Origin: Bacteroides sp.
Lineage (GTDB): Bacteria; Bacteroidota; Bacteroidia; Bacteroidales; Muribaculaceae
DNA length: 32,167 nt
Assembly: GCA_014802045.1 (NCBI GenBank)
Contig: JAAVDA010000022.1
Span: forward strand, 103,956 to 136,122
Direction of reading: 5' to 3'
Below are positions 1 through 8,042 of this stretch, in pieces. A program made the translations under genes and the position numbers. A model generated the notes under the pieces. The model had not been told where the DNA came from. It was given only the letters and a program-made list of their open reading frames with translations, and searched no databases. Numbering within the stretch: the first letter of the stretch is position 1; each line of letters starts with the position of its first letter.

Positions 1-509
1 CCTCCTCCGAGCTCTTCGTTGAGATGGTCGATGCGCGAATGATATTTGCTGCCTTTCTCTACATAGACTTCTCTTCCAACGAGTTCGGTGACATCCGATA
101 TGCGTTTTTCCGATTTAGGCTGCACGAGCACCTGGTGGGTCACCGTCTCTATGCCGCAGGCCACCACCTTCGATCGATATTCACCCGTGACAGGCACTTC
201 GTAGGCCACGAGATCAATCAATCCGGAGTCGAGCATCTCGATTACGCGCCCGAGGCTTGGAGCAACCTCAAGTTTCAGCACCATCCCTTTGTCGGCCGCC
301 AGACGTGTGGCGAGGTCATAGTCATAGCCCATCGGCTCCTCCTGATAGATGAAATAGGAGGTCGGACTATAGAGTGTGCCGACCCGGAGAGTGTCGGGAA
401 GAGCATGACTCATTGTGTCGTGCCCTTCCGGAGAACCACCCCGGCCGGAGTGTCCGCATGATGTCAGCATCAGGGCGGCAGCAACCGCCAAAGGGGAGAG
501 GAGTCTCAT
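1..509 (-). CDS. MltF-like lipoprotein, periplasmic solute-binding domain (partial, N-terminal part)
   Basis: The minus strand opens with ATG at 509 and stays open to the window edge, giving about 169 residues. The protein starts MRLLSPLAVAAALMLTSCG, a lipoprotein signal with lipobox LTSC, so it should be lipid-anchored in the cell envelope. After a short linker it continues DTLRVGTLYSPTSYFIY and then PMGYDYDLATRLAADKG, the usual start of a bacterial extracellular solute-binding protein family 3 domain, with the GYDYDLA ligand-pocket motif. In Bacteroidota this arrangement is typical of MltF-type murein transglycosylases, where an SLT lytic domain follows. That domain would lie outside the window, so the enzyme assignment is inferred. 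The start is only 17 bases after the purM stop, so it is probably cotranscribed with purM and cdsA. Confidence 0.75.
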   Translation of the reverse strand, partial: MRLLSPLAVAAALMLTSCGHSGRGGSPEGHDTMSHALPDTLRVGTLYSPTSYFIYQEEPMGYDYDLATRLAADKGMVLKLEVAPSLGRVIEMLDSGLIDLVAYEVPVTGEYRSKVVACGIETVTHQVLVQPKSEKRISDVTELVGREVYVEKGSKYHSRIDHLNEELGG

Positions 510-526
510 GATGCCGGAGATGAGGA

Positions 527-1693
527 TTAATATTCGAAGGTGCCGAATTCAGACTTTATGGTGAGGCGGTTTGTTGCGGCTTCCTCAACTCGTCCGATAA
601 TCCGAGCCTCTATGCCAAACTCTGAGGCAATCTCCATCACTCGCTGTGCGTGCTCCGGACGAAGGTAGATTTCCATGCGGTGACCCATATTGAACACCTT
701 GTACATCTCCTGCCAGTCGGTGCCCGACTGTTCGCGAATCAGACGGAAAAGCGGAGGAACCGGAAACAGATTGTCTTTAATCACATGCTTGCCCTCCACA
801 AAGTGCATCACTTTTGTCTGCGCTCCGCCGGAGCAGTGCACCATGCCGTGGATATCCTTGCGCATCTCCGAGAGGATGCGTTTAATCACCGGAGCATATG
901 TGCGGGTGGGTGAAAGCACCAGTTTGCCGGCGCATAGCGGAGATCCCTCCACAGGGTCTGTAAGGCCAACCTGGCCGGAATAGACGAGTTCTGACGGCAC
1001 GGCAGAGTCAAATGTCTCCGGATAGCGATCTGCTACTGCCTTGCTGAACACATCGTGGCGTGCAGAGGTGAGTCCGTTGCTGCCCATACCGCCATTATAT
1101 TCTTTCTCATAAGTGGCCTTACCATAGGAAGCGAGGCCCACAATCACATCTCCGGCAGCGATATTAGCATTGTCAATCACTTCATCGCGACGCATGCGGC
1201 AAGTCACCGTGCTGTCGACAATGATGGTTCTGACGAGGTCGCCCACATCGGCAGTCTCGCCGCCGGTGGCATACACTCCCACCCCCATATCGCGGAGTTC
1301 GCTGAGGAGTTCCTCTGTGCCGTTTATAATGGCTGCGATAACTTCGCCGGGAATGAGGAGTTTGTTTCGCCCGATGGTGCTGCTCACGAGAATATTGTCG
1401 GTGGCTCCTACACAGAGCAGGTCGTCGATGTTCATTATCAGCGCGTCCTGAGCGATCCCTTTCCACACGCTCAGGTCGCCGGTCTCACGCCAATATGCAT
1501 AGGCAAGCGATGATTTTGTGCCTGCGCCGTCAGCGTGCATTATGTTACACCAATCCGGATCGCCGCCGAGTATATCGGGAATGATTTTGCAGAATGCCTT
1601 GGGGTAGAGTCCTTTGTCGATATTCTTGATGGCGTTGTGCACATCTTCTTTCGATGCGCTCACTCCGCGGAGGTTATAGCGTTTGTCGGTCAT
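527..1693 (-). CDS. purM: Phosphoribosylformylglycinamidine cyclo-ligase (AIR synthase)
   Basis: This 388-residue cytosolic protein matches PurM, which converts formylglycinamidine ribonucleotide to aminoimidazole ribonucleotide with ATP in de novo purine synthesis. Visible family features are the N-terminal glycine-rich ATP segment HADGAGTKSSLAY (about residues 53-65), the IAQDALIMNIDDLLCVGA stretch, GVYATGGETADVGDL in the middle and the C-terminal FNMGHRMEIYL motif. The length fits the somewhat long Bacteroidota version, which begins RYNLRGVSASKEDVH. It sits 32 bases downstream of cdsA and 17 bases upstream of a lipoprotein gene on the same strand, suggesting a three-gene transcript. No frameshift or missing motif was seen. 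Confidence 0.95.
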   Translation of the reverse strand: MTDKRYNLRGVSASKEDVHNAIKNIDKGLYPKAFCKIIPDILGGDPDWCNIMHADGAGTKSSLAYAYWRETGDLSVWKGIAQDALIMNIDDLLCVGATDNILVSSTIGRNKLLIPGEVIAAIINGTEELLSELRDMGVGVYATGGETADVGDLVRTIIVDSTVTCRMRRDEVIDNANIAAGDVIVGLASYGKATYEKEYNGGMGSNGLTSARHDVFSKAVADRYPETFDSAVPSELVYSGQVGLTDPVEGSPLCAGKLVLSPTRTYAPVIKRILSEMRKDIHGMVHCSGGAQTKVMHFVEGKHVIKDNLFPVPPLFRLIREQSGTDWQEMYKVFNMGHRMEIYLRPEHAQRVMEIASEFGIEARIIGRVEEAATNRLTIKSEFGTFEY

Positions 1694-1725
1694 ATTCGGG
1701 AGTTACTTATATATGAAGCGTTGGG

Positions 1726-2580
1726 TTAAATATACATTAGAATTACGATGAAACAGAGAGTTGCGGGAGCTACGAAAAGCAGCGAGTCAATGCGGTCGAG
1801 TATGCCGCCGTGGCCGGGCATCATGCGGCCGCTGTCTTTCACTCCGAGTGTGCGTTTTATGAGCGACTCAACAAGGTCGCCCCATGTGGCGAACACACAG
1901 ACTACTATCGCATAGACCACCATTGCCCACAAGCTCATGCCGGGAGCATAGGTGCCCATGCAACACTTAATGACTATTGCTGCGATGATGCAGAATGTCA
2001 TCCCGCCGAAAAACCCTTCCCACGACTTTTTGGGAGAGATGCGTTCGAAGAGCCTTCGGCGCCCGATGCGCGACCCCACGAGATAGGCTCCGGTGTCGTT
2101 GAGCCATATCATGATAAACATGGTGAGGATTATGCCGGGGCCGGAAATCAGATAGACGAGCGATGCGAGCGAGAGCGGAAACGCTATGTAGAGCAGGCCG
2201 CCAAGCGATGCGGTCCACGACACGAGCGGCGACACCGAACGGATGTATAGCTGCATTGTGAGCCTCGCGAGCAGACAGGCTGTAAATGCCCCGAGCATCA
2301 GGGCGCCGATGTTGAAAGCCGATGCCGCAGGGTTGCCGGCCGCGTGGAGAATCAATGCCGGCGATGCAGCGATAATCAGCGCACCGATGGTGTCGGTGAC
2401 AATGATAGCCGAAGGTGACGAACCCTGCGAATTGCAGAGATGGCTGAATTCGATTGTAGCAAGAATGGCAAACAGGCAGCACAATGCGGGAAATCCCCAT
2501 CCTCCGCCAAATATGATAGAGCAAACTATCAGAGCCACATACACGGTGCCTGTCATGGCACGCAACAGCATATTGTTCAT
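1726..2580 (-). CDS. cdsA: Phosphatidate cytidylyltransferase (CDP-diacylglycerol synthase)
   Basis: The 284-residue protein is an integral membrane enzyme with about eight hydrophobic segments. It makes CDP-diacylglycerol from phosphatidic acid and CTP, the branch point of phospholipid synthesis. The C-terminal family signature is clear: GDLVESLIKRTLGVKDSG followed by MPGHGGILDRIDSLLF (about residues 234-269). The cytosolic motif ISPKKSWEGFFGG before it is also typical. The first methionine is used, in the string MNNMLLRAMTGTVYVALI, where the first membrane segment begins directly. A Bacteroidota -7 element lies 55-62 bases upstream. It heads the run with purM and the MltF-like lipoprotein gene. 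Confidence 0.95.
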   Translation of the reverse strand: MNNMLLRAMTGTVYVALIVCSIIFGGGWGFPALCCLFAILATIEFSHLCNSQGSSPSAIIVTDTIGALIIAASPALILHAAGNPAASAFNIGALMLGAFTACLLARLTMQLYIRSVSPLVSWTASLGGLLYIAFPLSLASLVYLISGPGIILTMFIMIWLNDTGAYLVGSRIGRRRLFERISPKKSWEGFFGGMTFCIIAAIVIKCCMGTYAPGMSLWAMVVYAIVVCVFATWGDLVESLIKRTLGVKDSGRMMPGHGGILDRIDSLLFVAPATLCFIVILMYI

Positions 2581-2634
2581 TGTCTGTCGGAATATATGCC
2601 GTGAATGCTCACGGCCGATGTTGAAACTATGTTA

Positions 2635-2642
2635 CAAAGGTA
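2635..2642 (-). promoter_or_regulatory. Bacteroidota -7 promoter element of cdsA
   Basis: On the minus strand the bases read TACCTTTG, an exact fit to TAnnTTTG. The element lies about 55 bases before the cdsA start. No clear TTG -33 box is visible at the expected 19-21 base spacing, so only the -7 part is supported. Confidence 0.55.
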
Positions 2643-2671
2643 GTGATTATAATTGAAAAAAGAGTGCTAAA

Positions 2672-2698
2672 ATGAGAAATGAAATATGAGAAATGAAA
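2672..2698 (+). repeat. Two-copy tandem 13-mer in the cdsA / Omp85 intergenic region
   Basis: The word ATGAGAAATGAAA occurs at 2672-2684 and again at 2686-2698 with one base between, followed by a third partial GAAAAATGAA. It lies in the divergent intergenic region and has no evident coding role. It may be simple slippage sequence or a binding site. Confidence 0.6.
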
Positions 2699-2790
2699 AA
2701 TGAAGCGCCGCATGGTGGCATATTTTCTGTGTGTGGTCGTGATGGAAAGGTTATTTCCAATTTCTACCAGCGAATATGGAGATAAATGCC

Positions 2791-2798
2791 TAAATTTG
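2791..2798 (+). promoter_or_regulatory. Bacteroidota -7 promoter element before the Omp85-like gene
   Basis: TAAATTTG followed by CA fits TAnnTTTG. It overlaps the first possible start (2786), so a transcript from here would begin about 2803-2806 and could only use the ATG at 2807, with almost no leader. This is the main reason to place the start at 2807. No clean -33 TTG was found. Confidence 0.5.
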
Positions 2799-2806
2799 CA
2801 CGCGAA

Positions 2807-3970
2807 ATGAAGTCGATACGATTATTCCTCACATTATGTTTGCTTCCGGTGGCCATGCTCTCTGCCTTCGGAAGAGAACCATACGCCAATCCCGGAGATG
2901 TCCCCGATTCGCTTGGAAAGAAAAATATAGTGTCGCGAATCATAGCTTATTTTGAAGACACCAATAAACCGAAGACCAACAAGCGGTTTGATATCAGTTT
3001 TATCGGTGGACCGCATTTCTCTTCCGATACCAAACTTGGTCTCGGCCTTATGGCTGCCGGCACATATCGCCATGACAAGACTGATACTATAGTCAATCCT
3101 TCAAACGTGTCGCTCTATGGCGATGTGTCGACGGTGGGCTTTTATTTAATAGGTATTAAGGGCACTCATATATTTCCGCACGACCGCTATCGTCTGAACT
3201 ACAATCTATATTTTTATTCCTTTCCTACCAATTTCTGGGGGATAGGGTATGATATGGGTAAATACAGCTCCAATAAGACCAGCTTCAAGCAATTTTATTT
3301 CAAGGGGGCTGTGTCGGCTCTTATGCGTGTGGGGGGGCATATGTATGTCGGTCCGGCCATGGAGTTTGACCGTATAGATGCACGAAAGGTCGAGAACCCG
3401 TCCTTGTGGCTGGGGCAGAAATTGTCTACGACGACTGTCGGCGCGGGAATAGAGATGCAGCTCGACACTCGCGACAGCCGCACCGAACCTCATTCGGGGT
3501 GGTTTGTGAGCGTGGAGCAGAAATTCTGTCCGTCATGGTTGGGCAACACCTACGGATTCAGTTTCACTTCCCTAAAAGCCAGCCACTACCGTGAGGTTTG
3601 GAAGGGTGGTGTGGTGGCCGGCATGGTGAGCGGACGGTTCACATATGGCGATGTGCCTTGGGGCATGCTTTCCACATTTGGCGGAAGCGGCACGATGAGA
3701 GGCTACTATGAGGGCCGCTATCGCGATAAATGTGGGCTTGACGCCACGCTTGAACTTCGTCAGCACATATGGCGGCGCAGTGGAGCGGCGGTGTGGGCCG
3801 GAGCCGCAACGGTCACTCCGAGTCTGGGAGATCTTTCATGGCGCAAGGTGTTGCCTTGTTTCGGTGTTGGCTACAGATGGGAATTCAAGCAGCGCACCAA
3901 TATCCGTCTTGACTTCGGTGTGGGCCGCGGTGAGACAGCATTTATTTTCAATATCAATGAAGCATTCTGA
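2807..3970 (+). CDS. BamA/TamA-family (Omp85) outer-membrane beta-barrel protein
   Basis: The start at 2807 gives 387 residues beginning MKSIRLFLTLCLLPVAMLSA, a good Sec signal peptide. An in-frame ATG at 2786 would add MPKFARE, but the promoter-like element between the two argues against it. The mature protein is rich in alternating beta-strand patterns. It contains TFGGSGTMRGYYEGRYRDK (about residues 290-308), the Omp85 (V/M)RG(F/Y) motif region, and ends in the aromatic residue typical of barrels (FNINEAF). No POTRA repeats are visible, so it looks like a barrel-only member, as seen in patatin-linked or stand-alone Bacteroidota proteins. Function, whether translocation or lipid handling, is unknown. 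The next gene overlaps its end by 14 bases, so the two are very likely coexpressed. Confidence 0.8.
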   Translation: MKSIRLFLTLCLLPVAMLSAFGREPYANPGDVPDSLGKKNIVSRIIAYFEDTNKPKTNKRFDISFIGGPHFSSDTKLGLGLMAAGTYRHDKTDTIVNPSNVSLYGDVSTVGFYLIGIKGTHIFPHDRYRLNYNLYFYSFPTNFWGIGYDMGKYSSNKTSFKQFYFKGAVSALMRVGGHMYVGPAMEFDRIDARKVENPSLWLGQKLSTTTVGAGIEMQLDTRDSRTEPHSGWFVSVEQKFCPSWLGNTYGFSFTSLKASHYREVWKGGVVAGMVSGRFTYGDVPWGMLSTFGGSGTMRGYYEGRYRDKCGLDATLELRQHIWRRSGAAVWAGAATVTPSLGDLSWRKVLPCFGVGYRWEFKQRTNIRLDFGVGRGETAFIFNINEAF

Positions 3971-5657
3971 AAACCCGCCGACATCAAACAGACTGTCGGT
4001 ATCACTTTTTGTCTGGGCGCTGATTGTTTGCGCGCTCCCCAATTTCATTCTTGCGTTTACGGAGCAGATGACTCTTTTCCAGAGGCTCACCAATGCACTT
4101 CTCCCGGTGGGGATATGGTGGATGCTTCTGTCGCTGTCGCGCAAAGTGGGCAGGAGTGTGTTGTGGATGTTTCCGGTGATGTTTTTCGCGGCTTTTCAGA
4201 TTGTGCTGGTATATCTCTACGGACGGTCTGTGATAGCTGTCGATATGTTTCTCAACCTTGTCACGACAAATCCGGGTGAGGTGGGTGAGCTGCTTGGCAA
4301 TCTCGGGCCGATTATAGTGACGGTGATAGTGCTTTATCTTCCCCCCATCACGGCCGGTGTGATAGCATGCGTGAGAAGATGGAGATTGCCGGAGAGATTT
4401 GTTGCCGCAAACCGTAAGCTCGGTATGATTCTCACAGCGGCAGGAGCATTGTGTCTGGTGGTCGGATTGTTTTCATCCCGGCCCTATCGTCCGCTGAAAG
4501 ATTTGTATCCTCTAAATGTGATGTGCAATGTAGGTATCGCAATAGACCGCACTGCCCGTATGGCAGACTATGCTCATACCTCGGAGGCCTACACGTTTGC
4601 ATCGCGCATGGATGTGCAGCCCGACTCTCTTCGCCGCATCGTGGTGCTCGTGGTGGGAGAGACCACCCGCTCCGACCACTGGCAGATAAACGGATACGAA
4701 CGACCCACCTCGCCGGAACTGATGGGCGATTCCGCTTTCATCTCATTTCACAAGGCTCTCTCTGAGTCAAACACCACCCATAAGAGTGTGCCGATGCTGC
4801 TGTCGCATCTCAGCGCCGATTCTTTTGCCGATTCGATTTACAATGTAAAGAGCGTGGTCACTGCTTTCGGAGAGGCCGGTTATCGCACGGCATTTTTCTC
4901 AAATCAGCGCTATAATCATTCGTTTATAGACAGTTTCGGTTTCGAGGCAGACACCACCGTATTTATAAAGGAGCTTGACGGGAAAGACCATTTCGACCAC
5001 GAGCTTGCGGGGCTGCTTGCCAGTGAGGTGGAGCGGGGCGACAGTCTGCTTCTGGTTGTGCTCCACACTTACGGCTCTCATTTCAGTTATGCCGACCGTT
5101 ATCCCGGTGATGCGGCACGCTTTGTGCCCGACGGCCCTCTTGAGGCCACCGGAGCAAACAGAGATGTGCTTGTCAACGCGTTTGACAACACGGTGGCCTA
5201 CACTTCCGCGCTTCTTGATTCGGTGGCGGAGATTCTTTCGCGCAGCGAGGCTGTGGCATCGATGATTTATGCGAGCGATCACGGCGAGGATATTTTCGAC
5301 GACTCCAGAGGGCTGTTTCTCCACGCCTCGCCAGCTCCGAGTGCTTATCAGATTCATGTGCCGGTGATTATGTGGTTCTCGCAGCCGTTTGCCGGCAGAT
5401 ATCCTGAACTAATTGATGCAGCCCGAAGCAATGCCGGTAAAAACGTGAGCTCATCGCAATCATTTTTCCACACGGCTCTTCAGCTCGGTGGATTAGTGAC
5501 TGCTGTGTCAGACTCTACTCTGTCGCTCGTTTCAACCGGATATGCCGAACCCTCGCGCCGCTATCTCAACGACCACAACGAGGGGGTGGATTTGGGCGAA
5601 TCTGGTTTCCAGGCTCAGGATTTCGAAAGACTCGATTCTCTCGGCATCAGCCGATAG
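3957..5657 (+). CDS. EptA-like phosphoethanolamine transferase (sulfatase-fold, inner membrane)
   Basis: Starting at ATG 3957 gives 566 residues; upstream in-frame codons lie inside the preceding gene. Five hydrophobic segments (about residues 15-35, 45-62, 68-88, 117-140, 155-172) precede a periplasmic alkaline-phosphatase-superfamily domain. Metal and catalytic motifs are visible: VVGETTRSDHWQINGYERP (E235), the SNTTHKSVPMLLS segment (T273/T274, probable nucleophile region), LHTYGSHFSY (H370, H375) and ASDHGEDI (D441, H442). Family members move phosphoethanolamine from phosphatidylethanolamine to lipid A or other envelope glycans, often changing polymyxin sensitivity; the exact acceptor here cannot be read. 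It is translationally coupled to the Omp85-like gene. Its last 11 bases overlap the 3' end of the convergent nfeD-like gene. Confidence 0.88.
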   Translation: MKHSENPPTSNRLSVSLFVWALIVCALPNFILAFTEQMTLFQRLTNALLPVGIWWMLLSLSRKVGRSVLWMFPVMFFAAFQIVLVYLYGRSVIAVDMFLNLVTTNPGEVGELLGNLGPIIVTVIVLYLPPITAGVIACVRRWRLPERFVAANRKLGMILTAAGALCLVVGLFSSRPYRPLKDLYPLNVMCNVGIAIDRTARMADYAHTSEAYTFASRMDVQPDSLRRIVVLVVGETTRSDHWQINGYERPTSPELMGDSAFISFHKALSESNTTHKSVPMLLSHLSADSFADSIYNVKSVVTAFGEAGYRTAFFSNQRYNHSFIDSFGFEADTTVFIKELDGKDHFDHELAGLLASEVERGDSLLLVVLHTYGSHFSYADRYPGDAARFVPDGPLEATGANRDVLVNAFDNTVAYTSALLDSVAEILSRSEAVASMIYASDHGEDIFDDSRGLFLHASPAPSAYQIHVPVIMWFSQPFAGRYPELIDAARSNAGKNVSSSQSFFHTALQLGGLVTAVSDSTLSLVSTGYAEPSRRYLNDHNEGVDLGESGFQAQDFERLDSLGISR

Positions 5658-7014
5658 GAGTCACATAGAGCTGGGCGTTTTCGTGGCGCACCACTTTTAC
5701 GGTCGTACCGGCTTCGATATAGCCCATCAGCGATACGGCATCGAGCATCTCGCCATCAATCTCTATTTTTCCCGATGGATGGAGGTCGGTGATGGCTTTT
5801 GCTCTATGACCTATGTAGGCGCTTACGGAGGTGTCTACTCCGATGTAGCCGTCTTCCACCTTTTGCGAGAGGGTGAGTTCAGAGGGAATGGCAAGCCATT
5901 TAGGAGCAAATTTTGACGACAGATAAGCTATAGCGGCTGCCCCCAGAGCAATTCCGGAGATTAAAGTGGCGAGTGCCCGCCAGAGGCTTCCCATGTCTAT
6001 GTGTCCGGGATGGAAACTGAAATTCTCAAGCAGTCCGATGAATATCGCGGCCACCATCAGACCGATTCCTGAAAATCCGGCTATTCCGAAGCCGGGGATT
6101 ACAAACAATTCGAGAAGTAGCAATATTAGGCCTCCAAGAAACATCAGTACGACCCAACTGCTCACGATTCCGGTGAGATATAATGGCAGAAAATAGAGAG
6201 CGGCGGCAGTAATGGCGGCCACTGATGGAAATCCCATGCCGGGGGTCTGGAGCTCGAAATATATCCCGCCGATGATTATCATGATAAGAAATGCCTGCAC
6301 GGCAGGATTCGTGAAAAATCCCATCAGGGAGTCAATCCATGTGGGGTGGAATGTGGCGGTGCTATAGTCGTCAATGCCGAGTTTTCGAACCACATCGTCA
6401 ATGCTTTCCGCTTTTCCGTCAGCATAACCCCACTTCATAGCTTCGTCGGGAGTGAAGGTCAGCACTCTCGATGAATCGATTAGTCCGGGCACAACCACAC
6501 GGTGGTCTACCATGGCTTCGGCAATCAAGGGGTCTCTACGCCACCGCCATGTTGAGTCAGATGCGCGGTATTTGCCATGTCGCTCGGCTGTGGCCCGCAT
6601 CATAGCCCGCATGTATGACTGATATTTATCCGGCATAGCCTGCCCGTCGTTGCCGTTTACCACGGTTGCCGCACCCATGCTGCCGTCAGGACGCATATAA
6701 ACCGTGTCGCATGCGAGAGCTATAAGCGCTCCGGCAGATGCGGCGTTGTTGTCAACAAAAGCCACCACAGGCATCTTGCAATGGAGCAGGGCAGTGCGTA
6801 TGGAGTCGGCATGCACCACAGCTCCGCCGTAGGTGTTGAGGTGCACGAGGAGTATATCAGCCTTCATCCTGTCCGCCTCTTCTATGGCCCGGCGGGTATG
6901 CAGCCATGTGGTAGACCCGATTTCGTCATCAATCGGTAGCACATAAATGAGTTGGGTGGCTGCCCCCCATAGGGAGGCAAGCATGATTGCCAATAGAGTA
7001 AGAGTCTGTTTCAT
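5647..7014 (-). CDS. NfeD-family membrane-bound ClpP-class serine protease
   Basis: The 455-residue protein begins with a signal or anchor segment (MKQTLTLLAIMLASLWGAA). A ClpP/crotonase-like protease domain follows: LLVHLNTYGGAV (about 55-66) and VDNNAASAGALIAL with the likely nucleophile S93, then MRPDGSMGAATVV. K130 or a nearby lysine would complete a Ser-Lys dyad, by analogy with NfeD1b proteases. Four or five membrane segments fill about residues 230-360, and the C-terminal NfeD OB-fold domain is represented by GYIGVDTSVSAYIGHRAKAITDL and the end GTTVKVVRHENAQLYV. Such proteins work with flotillin/stomatin partners in membrane quality control, but no flotillin gene is present here. The start overlaps the end of the upstream membrane-protein gene by four bases. 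Confidence 0.9.
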   Translation of the reverse strand: MKQTLTLLAIMLASLWGAATQLIYVLPIDDEIGSTTWLHTRRAIEEADRMKADILLVHLNTYGGAVVHADSIRTALLHCKMPVVAFVDNNAASAGALIALACDTVYMRPDGSMGAATVVNGNDGQAMPDKYQSYMRAMMRATAERHGKYRASDSTWRWRRDPLIAEAMVDHRVVVPGLIDSSRVLTFTPDEAMKWGYADGKAESIDDVVRKLGIDDYSTATFHPTWIDSLMGFFTNPAVQAFLIMIIIGGIYFELQTPGMGFPSVAAITAAALYFLPLYLTGIVSSWVVLMFLGGLILLLLELFVIPGFGIAGFSGIGLMVAAIFIGLLENFSFHPGHIDMGSLWRALATLISGIALGAAAIAYLSSKFAPKWLAIPSELTLSQKVEDGYIGVDTSVSAYIGHRAKAITDLHPSGKIEIDGEMLDAVSLMGYIEAGTTVKVVRHENAQLYVTPIG

Positions 7015-8042
7015 TGTTTATGATGGTTGCGCACTCCCTGTTTCACCCATGAGGGAATCATCAGAGCGCCGGTGGCGAGATAGACATAATAGGTGATGAT
7101 GCGCCAGCATATGGCTATGACAAGCGCTACGGAGGCATCTGAGATGAGGTCGCCGTAGTAAGCCGTAAAGAGCCATTCGCTCACTCCGCTTCCGCCCGGA
7201 GTGGGGCTCACGGTGAGCAGTGTCCACACCACAAACTGGCGGGCGAACACCACCAGCTGTGAGGCGCCAGTGGCAAAGGCTACGAAGAGGGCATTGACCA
7301 CAAGATAGCGCGACACCCAGGAGGTGACTGTTGCAGCAATCGCTTCAGTCCACCATTTCCATGACCGTGTCTTTATCTCTTCAGATGTTGTGACCATGCT
7401 ATGGGCTATCCCGGCAATATCTTTTTCCCATCTTCTGAGCCACTTCAAGCGAAACAGGCGTGTGAGCCATTCCCCCACTTTATGCGGCCTGAGGAAGATT
7501 CCCGCGAAAAGCAGCAGTGTCCAGAGCACAATCCCGCAATACACAGCCCAGAATGCCCAGCGGATACCGCTCCCCACGCTTCCGGTGTCAAAACCAAACA
7601 ACACAGACGATGGAACAAGAAGAAATATTACAGGACACATCACTACGAAAAACGCTTCGTCAAGAAACAGTGTACACATCATCAGTGTCGTGGCTCTGCC
7701 TCCTGAAATTCCCTCACGGTTCATGAACACCATGCTCAGGGCGCTCCCGCCTGCAGTTGTTGGAGTGATGGCTGAAGTGAATTCGCAGAGCATAGTCACC
7801 TTTATGGCTTGTTTCCATGAAAGGTCGCGGTCGGTCATGCAGCGGAAACGCCATGCCAGTCCGGCTTCACGGCCTGCCATGAAGAGCCAGGCGGCTCCGA
7901 TGGCAAGAATAGTATGCAGATTCCATGGTATGCGTTTCCAGTCGGCTATATCAAATTCAGATGCGAAAAGCCACACTACCACGGCCAGGCCGATAGCCAC
8001 CGGCAGGAGGGTCTTTAATAGCAGACTGTTGGCTTTATTCAT
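7011..8042 (-). CDS. YbhN / lysylphosphatidylglycerol synthase transmembrane-domain protein (flippase-like)
   Basis: ATG at 8042 gives 343 residues starting MNKANSLLLKTLLPVAIGLA. Forty more in-frame residues exist upstream but fall inside the preceding gene and are not membrane-like. The protein has about eight membrane segments and the paired motifs of the UPF0104/LPG_synthase_TM family: FTSAITPTTAGGSALSMVF in the first half and TVSPTPGGSGVSEWLFTAYY in the second. Relatives include MprF-type flippase domains and YbhN; the substrate cannot be told from sequence. The ATG overlaps the stop of the SDR-like gene (ATGAATAA arrangement), and its own 3' end overlaps nfeD by four bases, so the three genes form a tightly coupled operon. 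Confidence 0.85.
   Translation of the reverse strand: MNKANSLLLKTLLPVAIGLAVVVWLFASEFDIADWKRIPWNLHTILAIGAAWLFMAGREAGLAWRFRCMTDRDLSWKQAIKVTMLCEFTSAITPTTAGGSALSMVFMNREGISGGRATTLMMCTLFLDEAFFVVMCPVIFLLVPSSVLFGFDTGSVGSGIRWAFWAVYCGIVLWTLLLFAGIFLRPHKVGEWLTRLFRLKWLRRWEKDIAGIAHSMVTTSEEIKTRSWKWWTEAIAATVTSWVSRYLVVNALFVAFATGASQLVVFARQFVVWTLLTVSPTPGGSGVSEWLFTAYYGDLISDASVALVIAICWRIITYYVYLATGALMIPSWVKQGVRNHHKQ

Noticed and set aside
24-461. 145-codon plus-strand frame at the left edge
   Set aside because: The minus strand in the same place encodes a lipoprotein with a solute-binding domain, which explains the region.
3708-3956. N-terminal extension of the EptA-like gene
   Set aside because: These 83 codons lie inside the Omp85-like gene and give no membrane segment; the ATG at 3957 directly precedes the first one.
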